A program made the translations under genes and the position numbers. DNA of 44,929 nt from Candidatus Aenigmatarchaeota archaeon (GTDB taxonomy: Archaea; Aenigmatarchaeota; Aenigmatarchaeia; QMZP01), in the NCBI GenBank assembly GCA_026397335.1, contig JAPLVB010000010.1, positions 1 to 44,929 of the forward strand, written 5' to 3'. Every line of letters begins with the position of its first letter. Positions within the stretch are counted from its first letter, which is position 1. Below the pieces are notes generated by a model, which searched no databases, was not told the DNA's origin, and worked only from the letters and a program-made list of their open reading frames with translations. Of the stretch, positions 30,223-38,470 are shown piece by piece.

Positions 30223-30813
30223 ATGGGAAAAGGAGCGCCTAAAAGTGGCTTGATTGAGAACGAGCTTGAGAACTGTGCGATTTGCGGCAGGAAAGGCGAC
30301 AAGATACCTTATGAGGCTTGGCATTTCTGCAGCCAAGAACATGTGAAACTGTACAAAGAAAAGACAAAGGTCGCCGAGAGGAAGATGAAGATGCTGAGGA
30401 CATGCTCTACATGCGGGAGGCCTCTCAAAAAGACGAGGTGGACCATGATAGACTGCAGCATAAGGAAGATTGGAGATGAGTTCGTGCCGCTCAAGTTCTG
30501 CAGCGAAAAATGCTTTGATAATTGGGGAGCTGAGAAGAGGAAGAAAGACCCCCTCGCAGAATTCTTTGGTGTGGACAGCATCCAGAATGAGAGAGAGATA
30601 AAGGGGCGCAGGATGCGACTCATGCTGGTATGGGAAATAATAAAGGAGCTGCACCCTAAGGGCGAAATTCCCATAAGAGAGATAAAGAGAATGGGTATTG
30701 AGCAGGGGATGACCAGGAGCGAAGTGGATGACGCTATAAAATCGCTCAAGGAAAGGGAACTCATATCTGAAGCAGGAAGGGGAAAGGTAAAGATAGATAG
30801 GAGAATGGGGTGA
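30223..30813 (+). CDS. Two-zinc-finger, winged-helix protein
   Basis: A 196-residue protein from ATG 30223 (MGKGAPKSG) preceded by GGTGATGGT. It has CAICGRKGD..WHFCSQEH (treble-clef-like, about residues 17-39) and CSTCGRPL..LKFCSEKC (about 57-92), then a helical linker and a C-terminal winged helix (IPIREIKRMGIEQGMTRSEV, DDAIKSLKERELISE) like the MCM C-terminal domain. It is probably a DNA-binding regulator of the element. Divergent from the CARF gene; the 56-residue membrane protein follows after 4 nt. Confidence 0.65.
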   Translation: MGKGAPKSGLIENELENCAICGRKGDKIPYEAWHFCSQEHVKLYKEKTKVAERKMKMLRTCSTCGRPLKKTRWTMIDCSIRKIGDEFVPLKFCSEKCFDNWGAEKRKKDPLAEFFGVDSIQNEREIKGRRMRLMLVWEIIKELHPKGEIPIREIKRMGIEQGMTRSEVDDAIKSLKERELISEAGRGKVKIDRRMG

Positions 30814-30817
30814 TATC

Positions 30818-30988
30818 ATGAAAGGGGATGGTAGGACAAAAGGAGCGGTCGTTGCACTTTCGGCTGGAATGGCATTTCTAATTGTTGGGACATTTTATAC
30901 GCCTGCGGAGTTCTGGTCAAGGACCTCCTTGTTTGGGGTTGGTTTGGTCTCATATATGTGCGGGCTGGTCCTTTCCAAGGGTAAATAG
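30818..30988 (+). CDS. Small two-helix membrane protein
   Basis: 56 residues: a basic start (MKGDGRTKG), then two hydrophobic segments (AVVALSAGMAFLIVGTFY and LFGVGLVSYMCGLVL) and a short basic end. It starts 4 nt after the zinc-finger gene and is likely co-translated. No family is recognised; small membrane proteins in islands can be toxins or sensors. The 235 bp that follow hold no gene I can support. Confidence 0.5.
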   Translation: MKGDGRTKGAVVALSAGMAFLIVGTFYTPAEFWSRTSLFGVGLVSYMCGLVLSKGK

Positions 30989-31225
30989 GCATGGGGACAT
31001 TCTTTGTCTTGGAGATGGTAAAGGGGACCGGAAAATAGTGTGTGAAAACTTCATGAATAGTATATGAATTTTATGGAAAAACTTATTACAGAATATTATT
31101 GCAGCCAAGGCGTGAATTTGTGGTAAAATATGATGGAAATTGAGGGTAAAATACATCTAGCCGTGAACTAGGGTTTCGAATAAGATAGTTTGAGGCCACT
31201 AATTCTATAGAAGGGAGGGTGCATT

Positions 31226-31495
31226 ATGAACATTTGGCGCTGGCAGCTGCTTGAATACATTTTGGGCACGGTGGTTGATGCAAAGGAGATTGCAGATGCG
31301 TTCCAGGTACCGCTCACCACCGCTGAGAACAGGTTAAAGCGGGCATATAGATCCGGATGGCTGGGAAGAGAAAAGTATGAGGGGGCTTATTGGTATTCCC
31401 TGACGGAAAAAGCGTGGGCGTTTTGGGCTGAGTGTGGTGAGTCGTTTACATTGAACAATCCTTGGTTTGGGTGGGGAGTTAAGAAGGGACCTTGA
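31226..31495 (+). CDS. Winged-helix protein upstream of nurA
   Basis: An 89-residue protein with a winged helix: LLEYILGTVVDAKEIADAF, then TTAENRLKRAYRSGWLGREK and the wing AYWYSLTEKAW, ending in a Trp-rich tail. GGAGGG precedes the start by 7 nt. It lies just before nurA-herA and may regulate that pair. Confidence 0.55.
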   Translation: MNIWRWQLLEYILGTVVDAKEIADAFQVPLTTAENRLKRAYRSGWLGREKYEGAYWYSLTEKAWAFWAECGESFTLNNPWFGWGVKKGP

Positions 31496-31584
31496 TGGCG
31501 AAAAACACAATTGTTATAAAAGCGATACTAACGTTAATTGCCGTATTGAATCCTTTATTTAAGCGTTTGAAATATTTATCGCTT

Positions 31585-32763
31585 ATGGCAACCGTCGGAG
31601 AGTCGCCTTTTGAGGAATTACCCGAAGGGTTAGTAGAAGAAATGCTTTTGCGTTCTAAACAAATAAGCATAGAAATGTCTAGTCAATTCGGCCAGATATT
31701 TGAACAGAAAGAAAGTATTAGAAAAACATTAGAAAAACAAGGATTATTGCACAACATAAACAATTTACCTACGCCATCTATCTACCCAACTTCCTGTGGT
31801 ATTGATGGAGCATATGCATTAGAGAGACTTGTTTCTACTGACTTTGCTTGCGTAGCGGCTGTAGCTGTAGAGGGCTTAACTCCTCCAGGGCCCGAAAAGA
31901 GATATTGGCCAAAACCAAGGTTTTTCTCGCATATAGACTTAACAACTCATAATGAAGCAACTTCCCAAGTATTAAGGGGGATGTCCGCTAGTATTGAATT
32001 ACATTTAGCCGTTCACGCCCCTCACGATGTGGTGTTTTTAGATGGCTCTTTTCTTACACATGGAATATTCCTAAATAATGCAACAGTTGCAATTTCACAA
32101 TCGCCAACAAATCTGAAAAATGTTTTTTTGAAGGGAAAAGATGTGCAAAATGAAGATAATGTAAAGTTCCCTGGATTTGTAGATGCCTTAAACGCTTATA
32201 AAATAGTCTTGTCATCATCCAGATCTGATAAAATCTTTGCAGCTTTACCGAAGTATACAACAAAAAATGAAGTATGTGAAAGGTTGGGCCTACCTAATCA
32301 TGAAGACAGGGGTCTGCTTAACTTTGTTTTAAAGGGGGATGAGTTTATAGGTCCATTAGAGGTTAAAGAAAGTGCACACATAAAAGTCCCAACAGATCTA
32401 CAGGATAGAGATAAAATAGAAGCATTAGTGCAAGAAATAACACATTCATTATTTCCTAAATTATGTATAATATATTACAGACCTTCTGACTTTATGCCTG
32501 TGATAAGAGTAGAGGTCACAGAATCCGTCGCAAAAAACAGCAGTAGACTCTCTATTCTTCTGAAAGCACTACAAATTCAATGTGTAAGCCCTTCTATCAT
32601 GGAACCATATCCATTATATCTTGCAGATAGAATGGTAAAGCATTTATCAACGGCGCTACCTGCTATAAGAAGATCCGCAACACAAGAAATAACAGAGAGC
32701 TGGAAAGGTGACGTAGGAGATATATTGATAGCTACACACGGATATAGAACCGAGTGGGGATAA
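31585..32763 (+). CDS. nurA: NurA-family 5'-3' nuclease
   Basis: A 392-residue protein. The start ATG 31585 lies 25-30 nt after TTTATTTAAG (31555-31564), which fits a leaderless message; a frame from ATG 31495 adds 30 hydrophobic-basic residues that are not NurA-like. The RNase H-like NurA core has Asp in TSCGIDGAYALERL (about residue 73), the DGS motif HDVVFLDGSFLTHGI (about 149) and a C-terminal acidic/His region (PYPLYLADRMVKHL). NurA works with HerA in end resection, and such pairs also occur in defence islands. herA follows after 12 nt. Confidence 0.78.
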   Translation: MATVGESPFEELPEGLVEEMLLRSKQISIEMSSQFGQIFEQKESIRKTLEKQGLLHNINNLPTPSIYPTSCGIDGAYALERLVSTDFACVAAVAVEGLTPPGPEKRYWPKPRFFSHIDLTTHNEATSQVLRGMSASIELHLAVHAPHDVVFLDGSFLTHGIFLNNATVAISQSPTNLKNVFLKGKDVQNEDNVKFPGFVDALNAYKIVLSSSRSDKIFAALPKYTTKNEVCERLGLPNHEDRGLLNFVLKGDEFIGPLEVKESAHIKVPTDLQDRDKIEALVQEITHSLFPKLCIIYYRPSDFMPVIRVEVTESVAKNSSRLSILLKALQIQCVSPSIMEPYPLYLADRMVKHLSTALPAIRRSATQEITESWKGDVGDILIATHGYRTEWG

Positions 32764-32775
32764 ATAAGTGATTTT

Positions 32776-34521
32776 ATGACAGACAATCTAAAAAAAGCGA
32801 TTGAAAGCGGAGAAAGAATAGGCGTTATAGGTTCTCCTTCTTCGACTTCCAATGTAACAATAGATATACTTGGTACAGCAATAGACAAAAAATTAGTAGG
32901 GAATCTTTGCATTTTCGGTTATCCTCAGGAAAGTAAATCAAACTATGCATTGGGGCAGATTGTAGAAGTGAACATGAAAAATACATGGTCAGAAGATCCA
33001 ACAATGCGTGGATTAATACGTCAACGTGGTTGTGTCCCTCCAGTGACGGAAAGGCAAGATATACACATTGCAGAATTAATAACCAGTGCAGTTTTTTCTG
33101 TAGATGCTGATGGAATAGAGCCAAGTATATTTGGTACTGTACCATCTACGGGTACATATGTAAAATTGATGGATGAAAAAATAATGAGTTCTCTGTTTAA
33201 TGAATATAAAAATGAATTGTTCTATTTGGGAAAGGCCTATGGAACAGACATAAAGATGCCAATGTGGTTCAAACATTTTGGTGATTCAGTTGGTGGAGCA
33301 GGCGAAGCGTATCACATAGGCATATTTGGAAAAACTGGATCTGGAAAGTCTGTTTTAGCAAAAATGATGATGATGGGATATGCTCGACATAAAAACATGT
33401 CGATTTTTGTTTTAGATCCTCAAGGAGAACTATCTAAGAATCTCGTGAGCAAAGAAACAGAAGCAGCATTAGACAAAGTCGGTAAAAAGATTGATATATA
33501 CAATTTGCACAATCTTGTGCTTTCTGGATGGGATATATTTATTAAAATACTTGTTGACTCTGGGTTTTTTGAAAGACTGGGAATAATACACGAAGATAAC
33601 AGAAAAAGGGCTGGTGCTGAGGTATCTAAGATTCTGAATCCCAAAGGCAGAACTTTGAGTACATTGAAGGCCTTTAAATCAGCTGAGGAGATAAAACCTT
33701 GGACGGCACACAAGAGAGAAGTTTTCAATGTGGTTTGGGATGCTCTGGGCCAAGAAGAAGTTCAAAAAAACATATACAGCGGAAAAGATTATGTTGCAAG
33801 AATACAAAGTAACTATGAAAATGCTGATGTAGAAGAGTTTTATGAAATATGGAAACGAATAGCCAATCTCTTTACTACTGAGGGAAAGACGAATGCAAAT
33901 TACATCAAGAACATAGTAGAAAAGTTAGGTAATAGTGACGGCAAGATAACGATTGTAAATTTATCTCAAGCAGAAGTACCACAGGACATACTATGGAACG
34001 AATCAATAAAGTTGACGGTTATAAACGAATTTCTGCTTAAAATTGTGGCAACCGCGGAAAAGAAATTTAATGAACACACATTGCTGAATTCACTCATAGT
34101 GATAGATGAAGCGCATAGATTAGCTCCCAGGGATACTCCAGATTCTGAACATCTTCAGCAATTAAGGGCGCTGTTGATAGATTCTGTTCAGACAACAAGA
34201 AAATATGGACTTGGATGGATGTTTATTAGTCAGACTTTGGCAAGCCTGTCCACGGAAATAATAAGTCAACTTAGAATTCATATATTTGGTTTTGGACTTG
34301 CATGGGGTATGGAACGAAACTCACTTAGAGATTTGATTGGTGGATTAGATGATGCTTTAAGGCTTTATCAGCTCTTTAAAGACCCCCAAAGCTCAATAAG
34401 GAAAAAAGAGTATCCATTTATGGCAATAGGTCCTATATCTCCACTTTCACTTTCAGGTAGACCCTTATTTTTCAATGCCCTATCTTACCCATCTGAATTC
34501 CTAAAGATTAATTTTCCCTAA
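32776..34521 (+). CDS. herA: HerA-family hexameric ATPase
   Basis: A 581-residue protein. It has an N-terminal beta-barrel-like region (HAS domain, about 15-120), Walker A IGIFGKTGSGKSVLAK (about 183-198), Walker B SLIVIDEAHRLAP (about 438-450), a sensor TRKYGLGWMFISQT (about 472-485) and an Arg-finger region QLRIHIFGFGL. FtsK/HerA motors pump DNA and stimulate NurA. This copy is AT-rich and island-borne; about 100 residues are inserted between the Walker motifs. Its end overlaps the DUF4338-like gene by 21 nt tail to tail. Confidence 0.85.
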   Translation: MTDNLKKAIESGERIGVIGSPSSTSNVTIDILGTAIDKKLVGNLCIFGYPQESKSNYALGQIVEVNMKNTWSEDPTMRGLIRQRGCVPPVTERQDIHIAELITSAVFSVDADGIEPSIFGTVPSTGTYVKLMDEKIMSSLFNEYKNELFYLGKAYGTDIKMPMWFKHFGDSVGGAGEAYHIGIFGKTGSGKSVLAKMMMMGYARHKNMSIFVLDPQGELSKNLVSKETEAALDKVGKKIDIYNLHNLVLSGWDIFIKILVDSGFFERLGIIHEDNRKRAGAEVSKILNPKGRTLSTLKAFKSAEEIKPWTAHKREVFNVVWDALGQEEVQKNIYSGKDYVARIQSNYENADVEEFYEIWKRIANLFTTEGKTNANYIKNIVEKLGNSDGKITIVNLSQAEVPQDILWNESIKLTVINEFLLKIVATAEKKFNEHTLLNSLIVIDEAHRLAPRDTPDSEHLQQLRALLIDSVQTTRKYGLGWMFISQTLASLSTEIISQLRIHIFGFGLAWGMERNSLRDLIGGLDDALRLYQLFKDPQSSIRKKEYPFMAIGPISPLSLSGRPLFFNALSYPSEFLKINFP

Positions 34522-35694
34522 TGAATATGATGAGCTATTGAAAAATTTATAATTATTATACCTTTGAGATCTAGGAATCATCCATCTTTCCTTCATATAC
34601 TCAGAGATATCAGCTACAGGCATATCGTAAGGCTTGAATCTCTTGTGCTTTTCTAATAAGAAGTCTTTCCAATTCTCTCCTAATGGGGCCATGAATATTT
34701 CTCTTTTGATTCCATGGTACTGGAATTTGGTTGGCAACTCAAGCAAACTAAGCGCCTTTCGAACAACTACCCTTCGACTTCTAAAACCAGATCCCCATTT
34801 CTTGTTCTTACCTGTATATCCCGAAGACTTTACAATTCCAGAAAGCTTTTCATAATATCCGTTCATAAAGTGAAATTCCCCAGAGCCCCTTGTCCAGCCA
34901 ATATGCATGAATTCGGGTCCACCAGGAATCTTTATTCTATCATAAAGCGAGCTTTTTCCTAATGCAGATGCGGTTGTTACAGCGACCAGATTTCCATCGA
35001 AACATTCCCCTCTTATTAAAGATTTCTTGCCACCATACTTCTTCTTGAAATCGTTGAAAACTTCTTTGGATCCGACTAAAGATGCGACAAGCTTCCCACC
35101 AAGTACCATATTATATGGTGGAACAGAACCCAGAACAAAGGCGTCCATCAGGTGCTTTAGCTTAGTAGATTTCTGTCCTGGTGACCATCCAATAAGATTG
35201 TCTCTGTCTGTAAGGGAATATACAGGATCACCGAGGCCTATTATTCCTATAACACCACCATTGGTGTCATCAAAAACTATGTATCTCAGCCTTCTACCAT
35301 ATCCGGCAGAAATAGGTATAGACCAATGTAATTTTATCCACCTAAATAGAGCAGCATGGTAGTCATCTTCTACTTGAACAATTCTCGCTTCAATATTTTT
35401 CGGGTCGAGAGATTTTCCATCAACTATATATTTTTTTAAGAAAGTATCGTCGTATTTGTCTATTAACCATTTATTTTTTTCCAAAACAAATTCCACCGAG
35501 TGGCTATTCAATTTCCTAAGATTTTCTTTTGAAGATGAATCAAATACAAGTGTATTTTTAACAATACTAAATCCTTGACATCTGAGATTTTTCATTAGAT
35601 TTTTTCTCATTAGTTCTTTATTTTCCTTTGATAAAGAAGGTTTATTATCCTCGATTTTTCGATTGTTTTCTTTAATTTGTTTTTTTGCTGTCAT
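34501..35694 (-). CDS. DUF4338 (DruA-like) protein
   Basis: A 397-residue protein from ATG 35694 (MTAKKQIKEN); GTG 35703 is also possible. A Lys-rich N-terminus precedes the domain: YGRRLRYIVFDDTNGGVIGI, then DNLIGWSPGQKSTKLKHLMD (the conserved IGW), MVLGGKLVASLVGSKEV and GPEFMHIGWTRGSGEFHF. This order matches DUF4338, whose member DruA belongs to Druantia anti-phage systems; its biochemistry is unsettled. The DruE-type helicase is absent; NurA-HerA converge on it instead. Assignment to the family is from motif order by eye. Confidence 0.6.
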   Translation of the reverse strand: MTAKKQIKENNRKIEDNKPSLSKENKELMRKNLMKNLRCQGFSIVKNTLVFDSSSKENLRKLNSHSVEFVLEKNKWLIDKYDDTFLKKYIVDGKSLDPKNIEARIVQVEDDYHAALFRWIKLHWSIPISAGYGRRLRYIVFDDTNGGVIGIIGLGDPVYSLTDRDNLIGWSPGQKSTKLKHLMDAFVLGSVPPYNMVLGGKLVASLVGSKEVFNDFKKKYGGKKSLIRGECFDGNLVAVTTASALGKSSLYDRIKIPGGPEFMHIGWTRGSGEFHFMNGYYEKLSGIVKSSGYTGKNKKWGSGFRSRRVVVRKALSLLELPTKFQYHGIKREIFMAPLGENWKDFLLEKHKRFKPYDMPVADISEYMKERWMIPRSQRYNNYKFFNSSSYSLGKINL

Positions 35695-35797
35695 CTTCTC
35701 CACAAGAAATTTTAAAGCATTTATTGCATTGGTAGCAGTTCTGATCCAATCGTCTTACGTTTCCGCCGCATTTGCTACAAATTCTCTTTTTAATCAT
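35672..35797 (-). CDS. Small zinc-ribbon protein
   Basis: 41 residues with CSKC, then CYQCNKC: MIKKRICSKCGGNVRRLDQN followed by CYQCNKCFKISCGED. This is a compact rubredoxin-like ribbon. Its end overlaps the DUF4338 start in another frame, so the two are likely coupled in translation; the ribbon may be a separately made subunit of the DUF4338 protein. Confidence 0.6.
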   Translation of the reverse strand: MIKKRICSKCGGNVRRLDQNCYQCNKCFKISCGEDDSKKTN

Positions 35798-36088
35798 CCC
35801 ACTTACCCATATTAACCTTAGTATTTAGATTAAAAATGACCGCCAAGTGTTCCTCATAACCTCCTTGGTTAGGGCCTAGAATGCCCATAAATCTTGAAAG
35901 CAGGGGCTTTGCAGGCGATTTCTGGCCTTCTGCTGGGCATTTTACCCATATAGATACGTTATGTGGGGGATTGTGAGGCCGGTTACTATAGTATGGCAAA
36001 CCTCGGCAATCACAGTCCCCGTCGCTTTTATATATCCCTCACGTCAACTGTCTTAAGAAAGGCGGCGCGTTATAGCTCAGCCCGGCGC
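35798..36088. other. Right-end non-coding region of the element with a promoter-like site
   Basis: I see no convincing gene here. It holds an inverted pair AATGCCCA (35879) and TGGGCATT (35934 region), and a strong TATA-like TTTTATATATC near 36028. About 30 nt after this is GGCGGCGCGTTATAGCTCAG, which resembles the 5' part of a tRNA (T8-A9 then a GCTC D stem), directly followed by the displaced tRNA-Gly end. This could be a tRNA-derived fragment carried at the element end. Confidence 0.35.
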
Positions 36089-36101
36089 CCCGGTCGGCGC
36101 A
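36089..36101 (+). repeat. Right attachment repeat (displaced tRNA-Gly 3' end)
   Basis: CCCGGTCGGCGCA, identical to 24127-24139. It marks the junction between element and chromosome. Only 2 bases separate it from the stop codon of the next minus-strand gene. Confidence 0.78.
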
Positions 36102-36103
36102 TT

Positions 36104-36658
36104 TCACGAAATTAGCCCAATTTCCCTTGCCCAAAAGTCTATATAATTTTCCTTTTTCGCTTTTCCCGGTTTCTGTATGGAGTCATCCAGCCTCCATACC
36201 CTTCTCCATGATTTGTGATCAATTTCTTCGGAACCCTGCGGCCTGCACAAACCTCTCTTATAATCCCTTATATGAGTCCTCTCATCCCTTATATGAGTCC
36301 TGCATCTGAAAGGCCTTGCAAGATATGCAATGCATCCGCTATCATCAAGGATTTTGCAAGAATATGTGTTCTTTCCATCCAATGATATAAGTTGATATAT
36401 TTTCTCTCCTTCCACAATTATATTTTCGCGTAGAATCTTAGGCTGCTTCAAAACTTCTTTTACCTTCTCTTCAGGAAGTTTTGTGTGTAAGAAATCACTC
36501 AAGTAGGCAAACTCCACATATGACATCGGCACCTCGTCCGTGCAGCAAAAATTTGAACAGACAGATTTGTTTAAACAATACCCGCTATAGTCCCTTATGC
36601 CATTGTAAATGTTCCTAATCTGCCTGCTAATTTCATCTGGCAAGAGCTTCACGGTCAT
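36104..36658 (-). CDS. YkgJ-like Cys-cluster protein
   Basis: A 184-residue protein of the zinc/iron-chelating YkgJ type: CLNKSVCSNFCCTDEVPMS (CxxxxCxxxCC), then CKILDDSGCIAYLARPFRCR and a late Cys (RGLCRP). Within the C-terminal part RTHIRDE is followed directly by RTHIRDY, an in-frame 21-bp tandem duplication in the DNA. The 3' end lies against the element's right end, but the reading frame is intact. Confidence 0.7.
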   Translation of the reverse strand: MTVKLLPDEISRQIRNIYNGIRDYSGYCLNKSVCSNFCCTDEVPMSYVEFAYLSDFLHTKLPEEKVKEVLKQPKILRENIIVEGEKIYQLISLDGKNTYSCKILDDSGCIAYLARPFRCRTHIRDERTHIRDYKRGLCRPQGSEEIDHKSWRRVWRLDDSIQKPGKAKKENYIDFWAREIGLIS

Positions 36659-36700
36659 TCTTAAGAAATCGGTATAAACTTTATATACATATGTTAGAAA

Positions 36701-37024
36701 TTACCTTGGATATATCCTCTCTATCCTTTTCTTTTTTGCGAAGACGGCCTTCTTGCCTAAGCGTATCTCCTGCACGGATTCCATAGGGACGGAGAGAATC
36801 TCCTGGTGGGTTTCGCCACCGCGGAATTGTATGCACAGCCTTGTGAATCCCGATATGTCCCTTCCGAAAAGTGTCTTGTGCTTCCTGAGAGCATTTTTGT
36901 CAGAAACAACTATCGAACAGTGCCTCAGCATGCCATCTGCCTTCAGCCTGTTCAGGACATCATAAGCCATGCCAAAGTATTCCTTTTTTGTTTTATAAGC
37001 AGTCCTTTTTATTCCGATTTCCAT
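36701..37024 (-). CDS. Hypothetical protein
   Basis: A 107-residue basic protein. YKTKKEYFGMAYDVLNRLKA is a helix; later strands are CSIVVSDKNALRKHK and TRLCIQFRGGETHQEILSVP. It could be a small alpha/beta RNA-binding protein, but I do not recognise the family. It is divergent from the MATE gene, 24 bp apart. Confidence 0.5.
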   Translation of the reverse strand: MEIGIKRTAYKTKKEYFGMAYDVLNRLKADGMLRHCSIVVSDKNALRKHKTLFGRDISGFTRLCIQFRGGETHQEILSVPMESVQEIRLGKKAVFAKKKRIERIYPR

Positions 37025-37048
37025 TATTTGAACTATTTCGGTGATTTT

Positions 37049-38398
37049 ATGAACAGGAAAAATCCCAGGAAAGGGAAAGACCTCACAAAAGGCGGGGTAT
37101 GGAAGACGCTTTTCCTGCTTGCGGGGCCTGTTGTGGCAGGAATGCTTCTGAGGATAGGTCTAAACATCACGGACACCTTCTTTGTCGGGATGCTGGGGAC
37201 TGACCAGCTTGCTGCCATAAGCGTCACCTTCCCTGTGTTCTTCATCTTCATAGCAGTCGCCTCAGGCCTGGCTATCGGTTCCACAGCTCTAATCTCCCAG
37301 GCAATAGGAGGGAAACACAAGAAGCTTGCAAACAACATAGCCGAGCATTCCCTCCTAATTGCAGGAATCACAGGGGCCATAATCTCCGTGCTTGCGCTGA
37401 TATTCTCCCCGCAGCTCTTCACATTCATGGGCGTGAGCGGGGACATACTGGCAATGACCCTTCAGTATTCCAACCTTATATTCATCGGCTTCGTTTTCGT
37501 TTTCCTTGACTCAATCGCACAGGGCATAATTAACGCTGATGGGAACACAACCACCCCTGCTAGGAACCTCTTCATTGCGTTCATGTTTAATGTTGTGCTT
37601 GATCCGCTCCTGATTTTCGGCATTGGTCCTTTTCCACGCCTTGGCCTCTTTGGAGCGGCTGTCGCGACAGTGTTTGCAGAGGCAATAAGCATCTTCCTGA
37701 ACATAAGTTATGTCCTGAGGGGAAGGACCTCTGTCACTATTGACCCCAAATGCTTCAGGTGGAACAGTTCAATTTTCAGGAAGATTATAACTATAGGTCT
37801 GCCTTCCTCCGTGAGCCAGTCCATAAATAGCATCGGGCTTATCCTTCTCATGGGGCTTGTCGGGGGATTCGGGGTTAACGCGATAGCAGCTTTCGGGGTT
37901 GGCATAAGGCTTGAGTCCCTGGCAATACTTCCAATCATAGGATTGGCAACTGCTGTGATTCCTTTCGTGGGGCAGAACCTTGGCGCAGGCAAGCCGGAGC
38001 GCGCAAGAAAGGCCGTGACAGCCGCCACCTTTGCGGCCTTCGCCTTCATGGTCTTTTTCTCCATTGTTTGGTTCTTTGTGCCCCAGATCATCTTCTCTCC
38101 TTTCACTTCTGATCCGGAAGTCCTGGCAATAGGCGCTGCATATTTCCAGATAATAGCTTTCGGTTACGTGTTTCTCGGGATGAATATCATAATAGGCTCG
38201 GCATTCCAAGGAGCGGGCAGGACGGACCTGCAGTTTGTCATCAATATTGTTAGGTGGGCGCTGATCGTGGGGGTGGCATACGGACTTGTGGGAATTTTCG
38301 GCTTGAATGGAATATGGATGGGTTTCCCCATTGGGAACTTCTTTGCCTTCCTTGTCTCGTTCTCCCTCCTGAAAACCGGGGCTTGGCTCAAGGGTTGA
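37049..38398 (+). CDS. MATE-family efflux transporter
   Basis: A 449-residue protein from ATG 37049 with GGTGATTTT upstream. It has twelve hydrophobic segments in two related halves. Family motifs include LAGPVVAGMLLRIGLNITDTF in TM1, VSGDILAMTLQYS in the linker, GLPSSVSQSINSIGLILLMG at the start of the second half and PFVGQNLGAGKPERARKAV. These proteins export drugs or metabolites against Na+ or H+ gradients. The substrate is unknown. Confidence 0.9.
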   Translation: MNRKNPRKGKDLTKGGVWKTLFLLAGPVVAGMLLRIGLNITDTFFVGMLGTDQLAAISVTFPVFFIFIAVASGLAIGSTALISQAIGGKHKKLANNIAEHSLLIAGITGAIISVLALIFSPQLFTFMGVSGDILAMTLQYSNLIFIGFVFVFLDSIAQGIINADGNTTTPARNLFIAFMFNVVLDPLLIFGIGPFPRLGLFGAAVATVFAEAISIFLNISYVLRGRTSVTIDPKCFRWNSSIFRKIITIGLPSSVSQSINSIGLILLMGLVGGFGVNAIAAFGVGIRLESLAILPIIGLATAVIPFVGQNLGAGKPERARKAVTAATFAAFAFMVFFSIVWFFVPQIIFSPFTSDPEVLAIGAAYFQIIAFGYVFLGMNIIIGSAFQGAGRTDLQFVINIVRWALIVGVAYGLVGIFGLNGIWMGFPIGNFFAFLVSFSLLKTGAWLKG

Positions 38399-38470
38399 GG
38401 GAAAAATCAAAGATTCCAACGGCGAACTGGGCTTAGCAAAGCGCTTTAATCCAGCAAACAAATTCTGTTC

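Larger units (their letters stand above)
24127..36101. mobile_element. Integrated element of about 12 kb at tRNA-Gly
   Basis: The left end is CCCGGTCGGCGCA within tRNA-Gly (24127-24139); the right end is the identical 13 bp at 36089-36101 without a tRNA body. The tyrosine integrase starts 63 bp inside the left end, the classic arrangement for tRNA-targeted islands. Contents: HEPN-like protein, broken TM0106-type nuclease, three or more winged-helix proteins, an HsdR-N-like nuclease, CARF-wHTH regulator, NurA, HerA, DUF4338 protein and zinc ribbons. Base composition is mosaic: AT-rich at about 25.5-29.5 and 31.5-35.8 kb, host-like around the integrase and at 29.5-31.5 kb. No virion or replication genes are recognised. 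Confidence 0.8.

Noticed and set aside
35790..35999. 69-codon open frame on the minus strand near the element's right end
   Set aside because: Proline-rich translation without domain features or ribosome-binding site, overlapping the zinc-ribbon gene start; probably chance.
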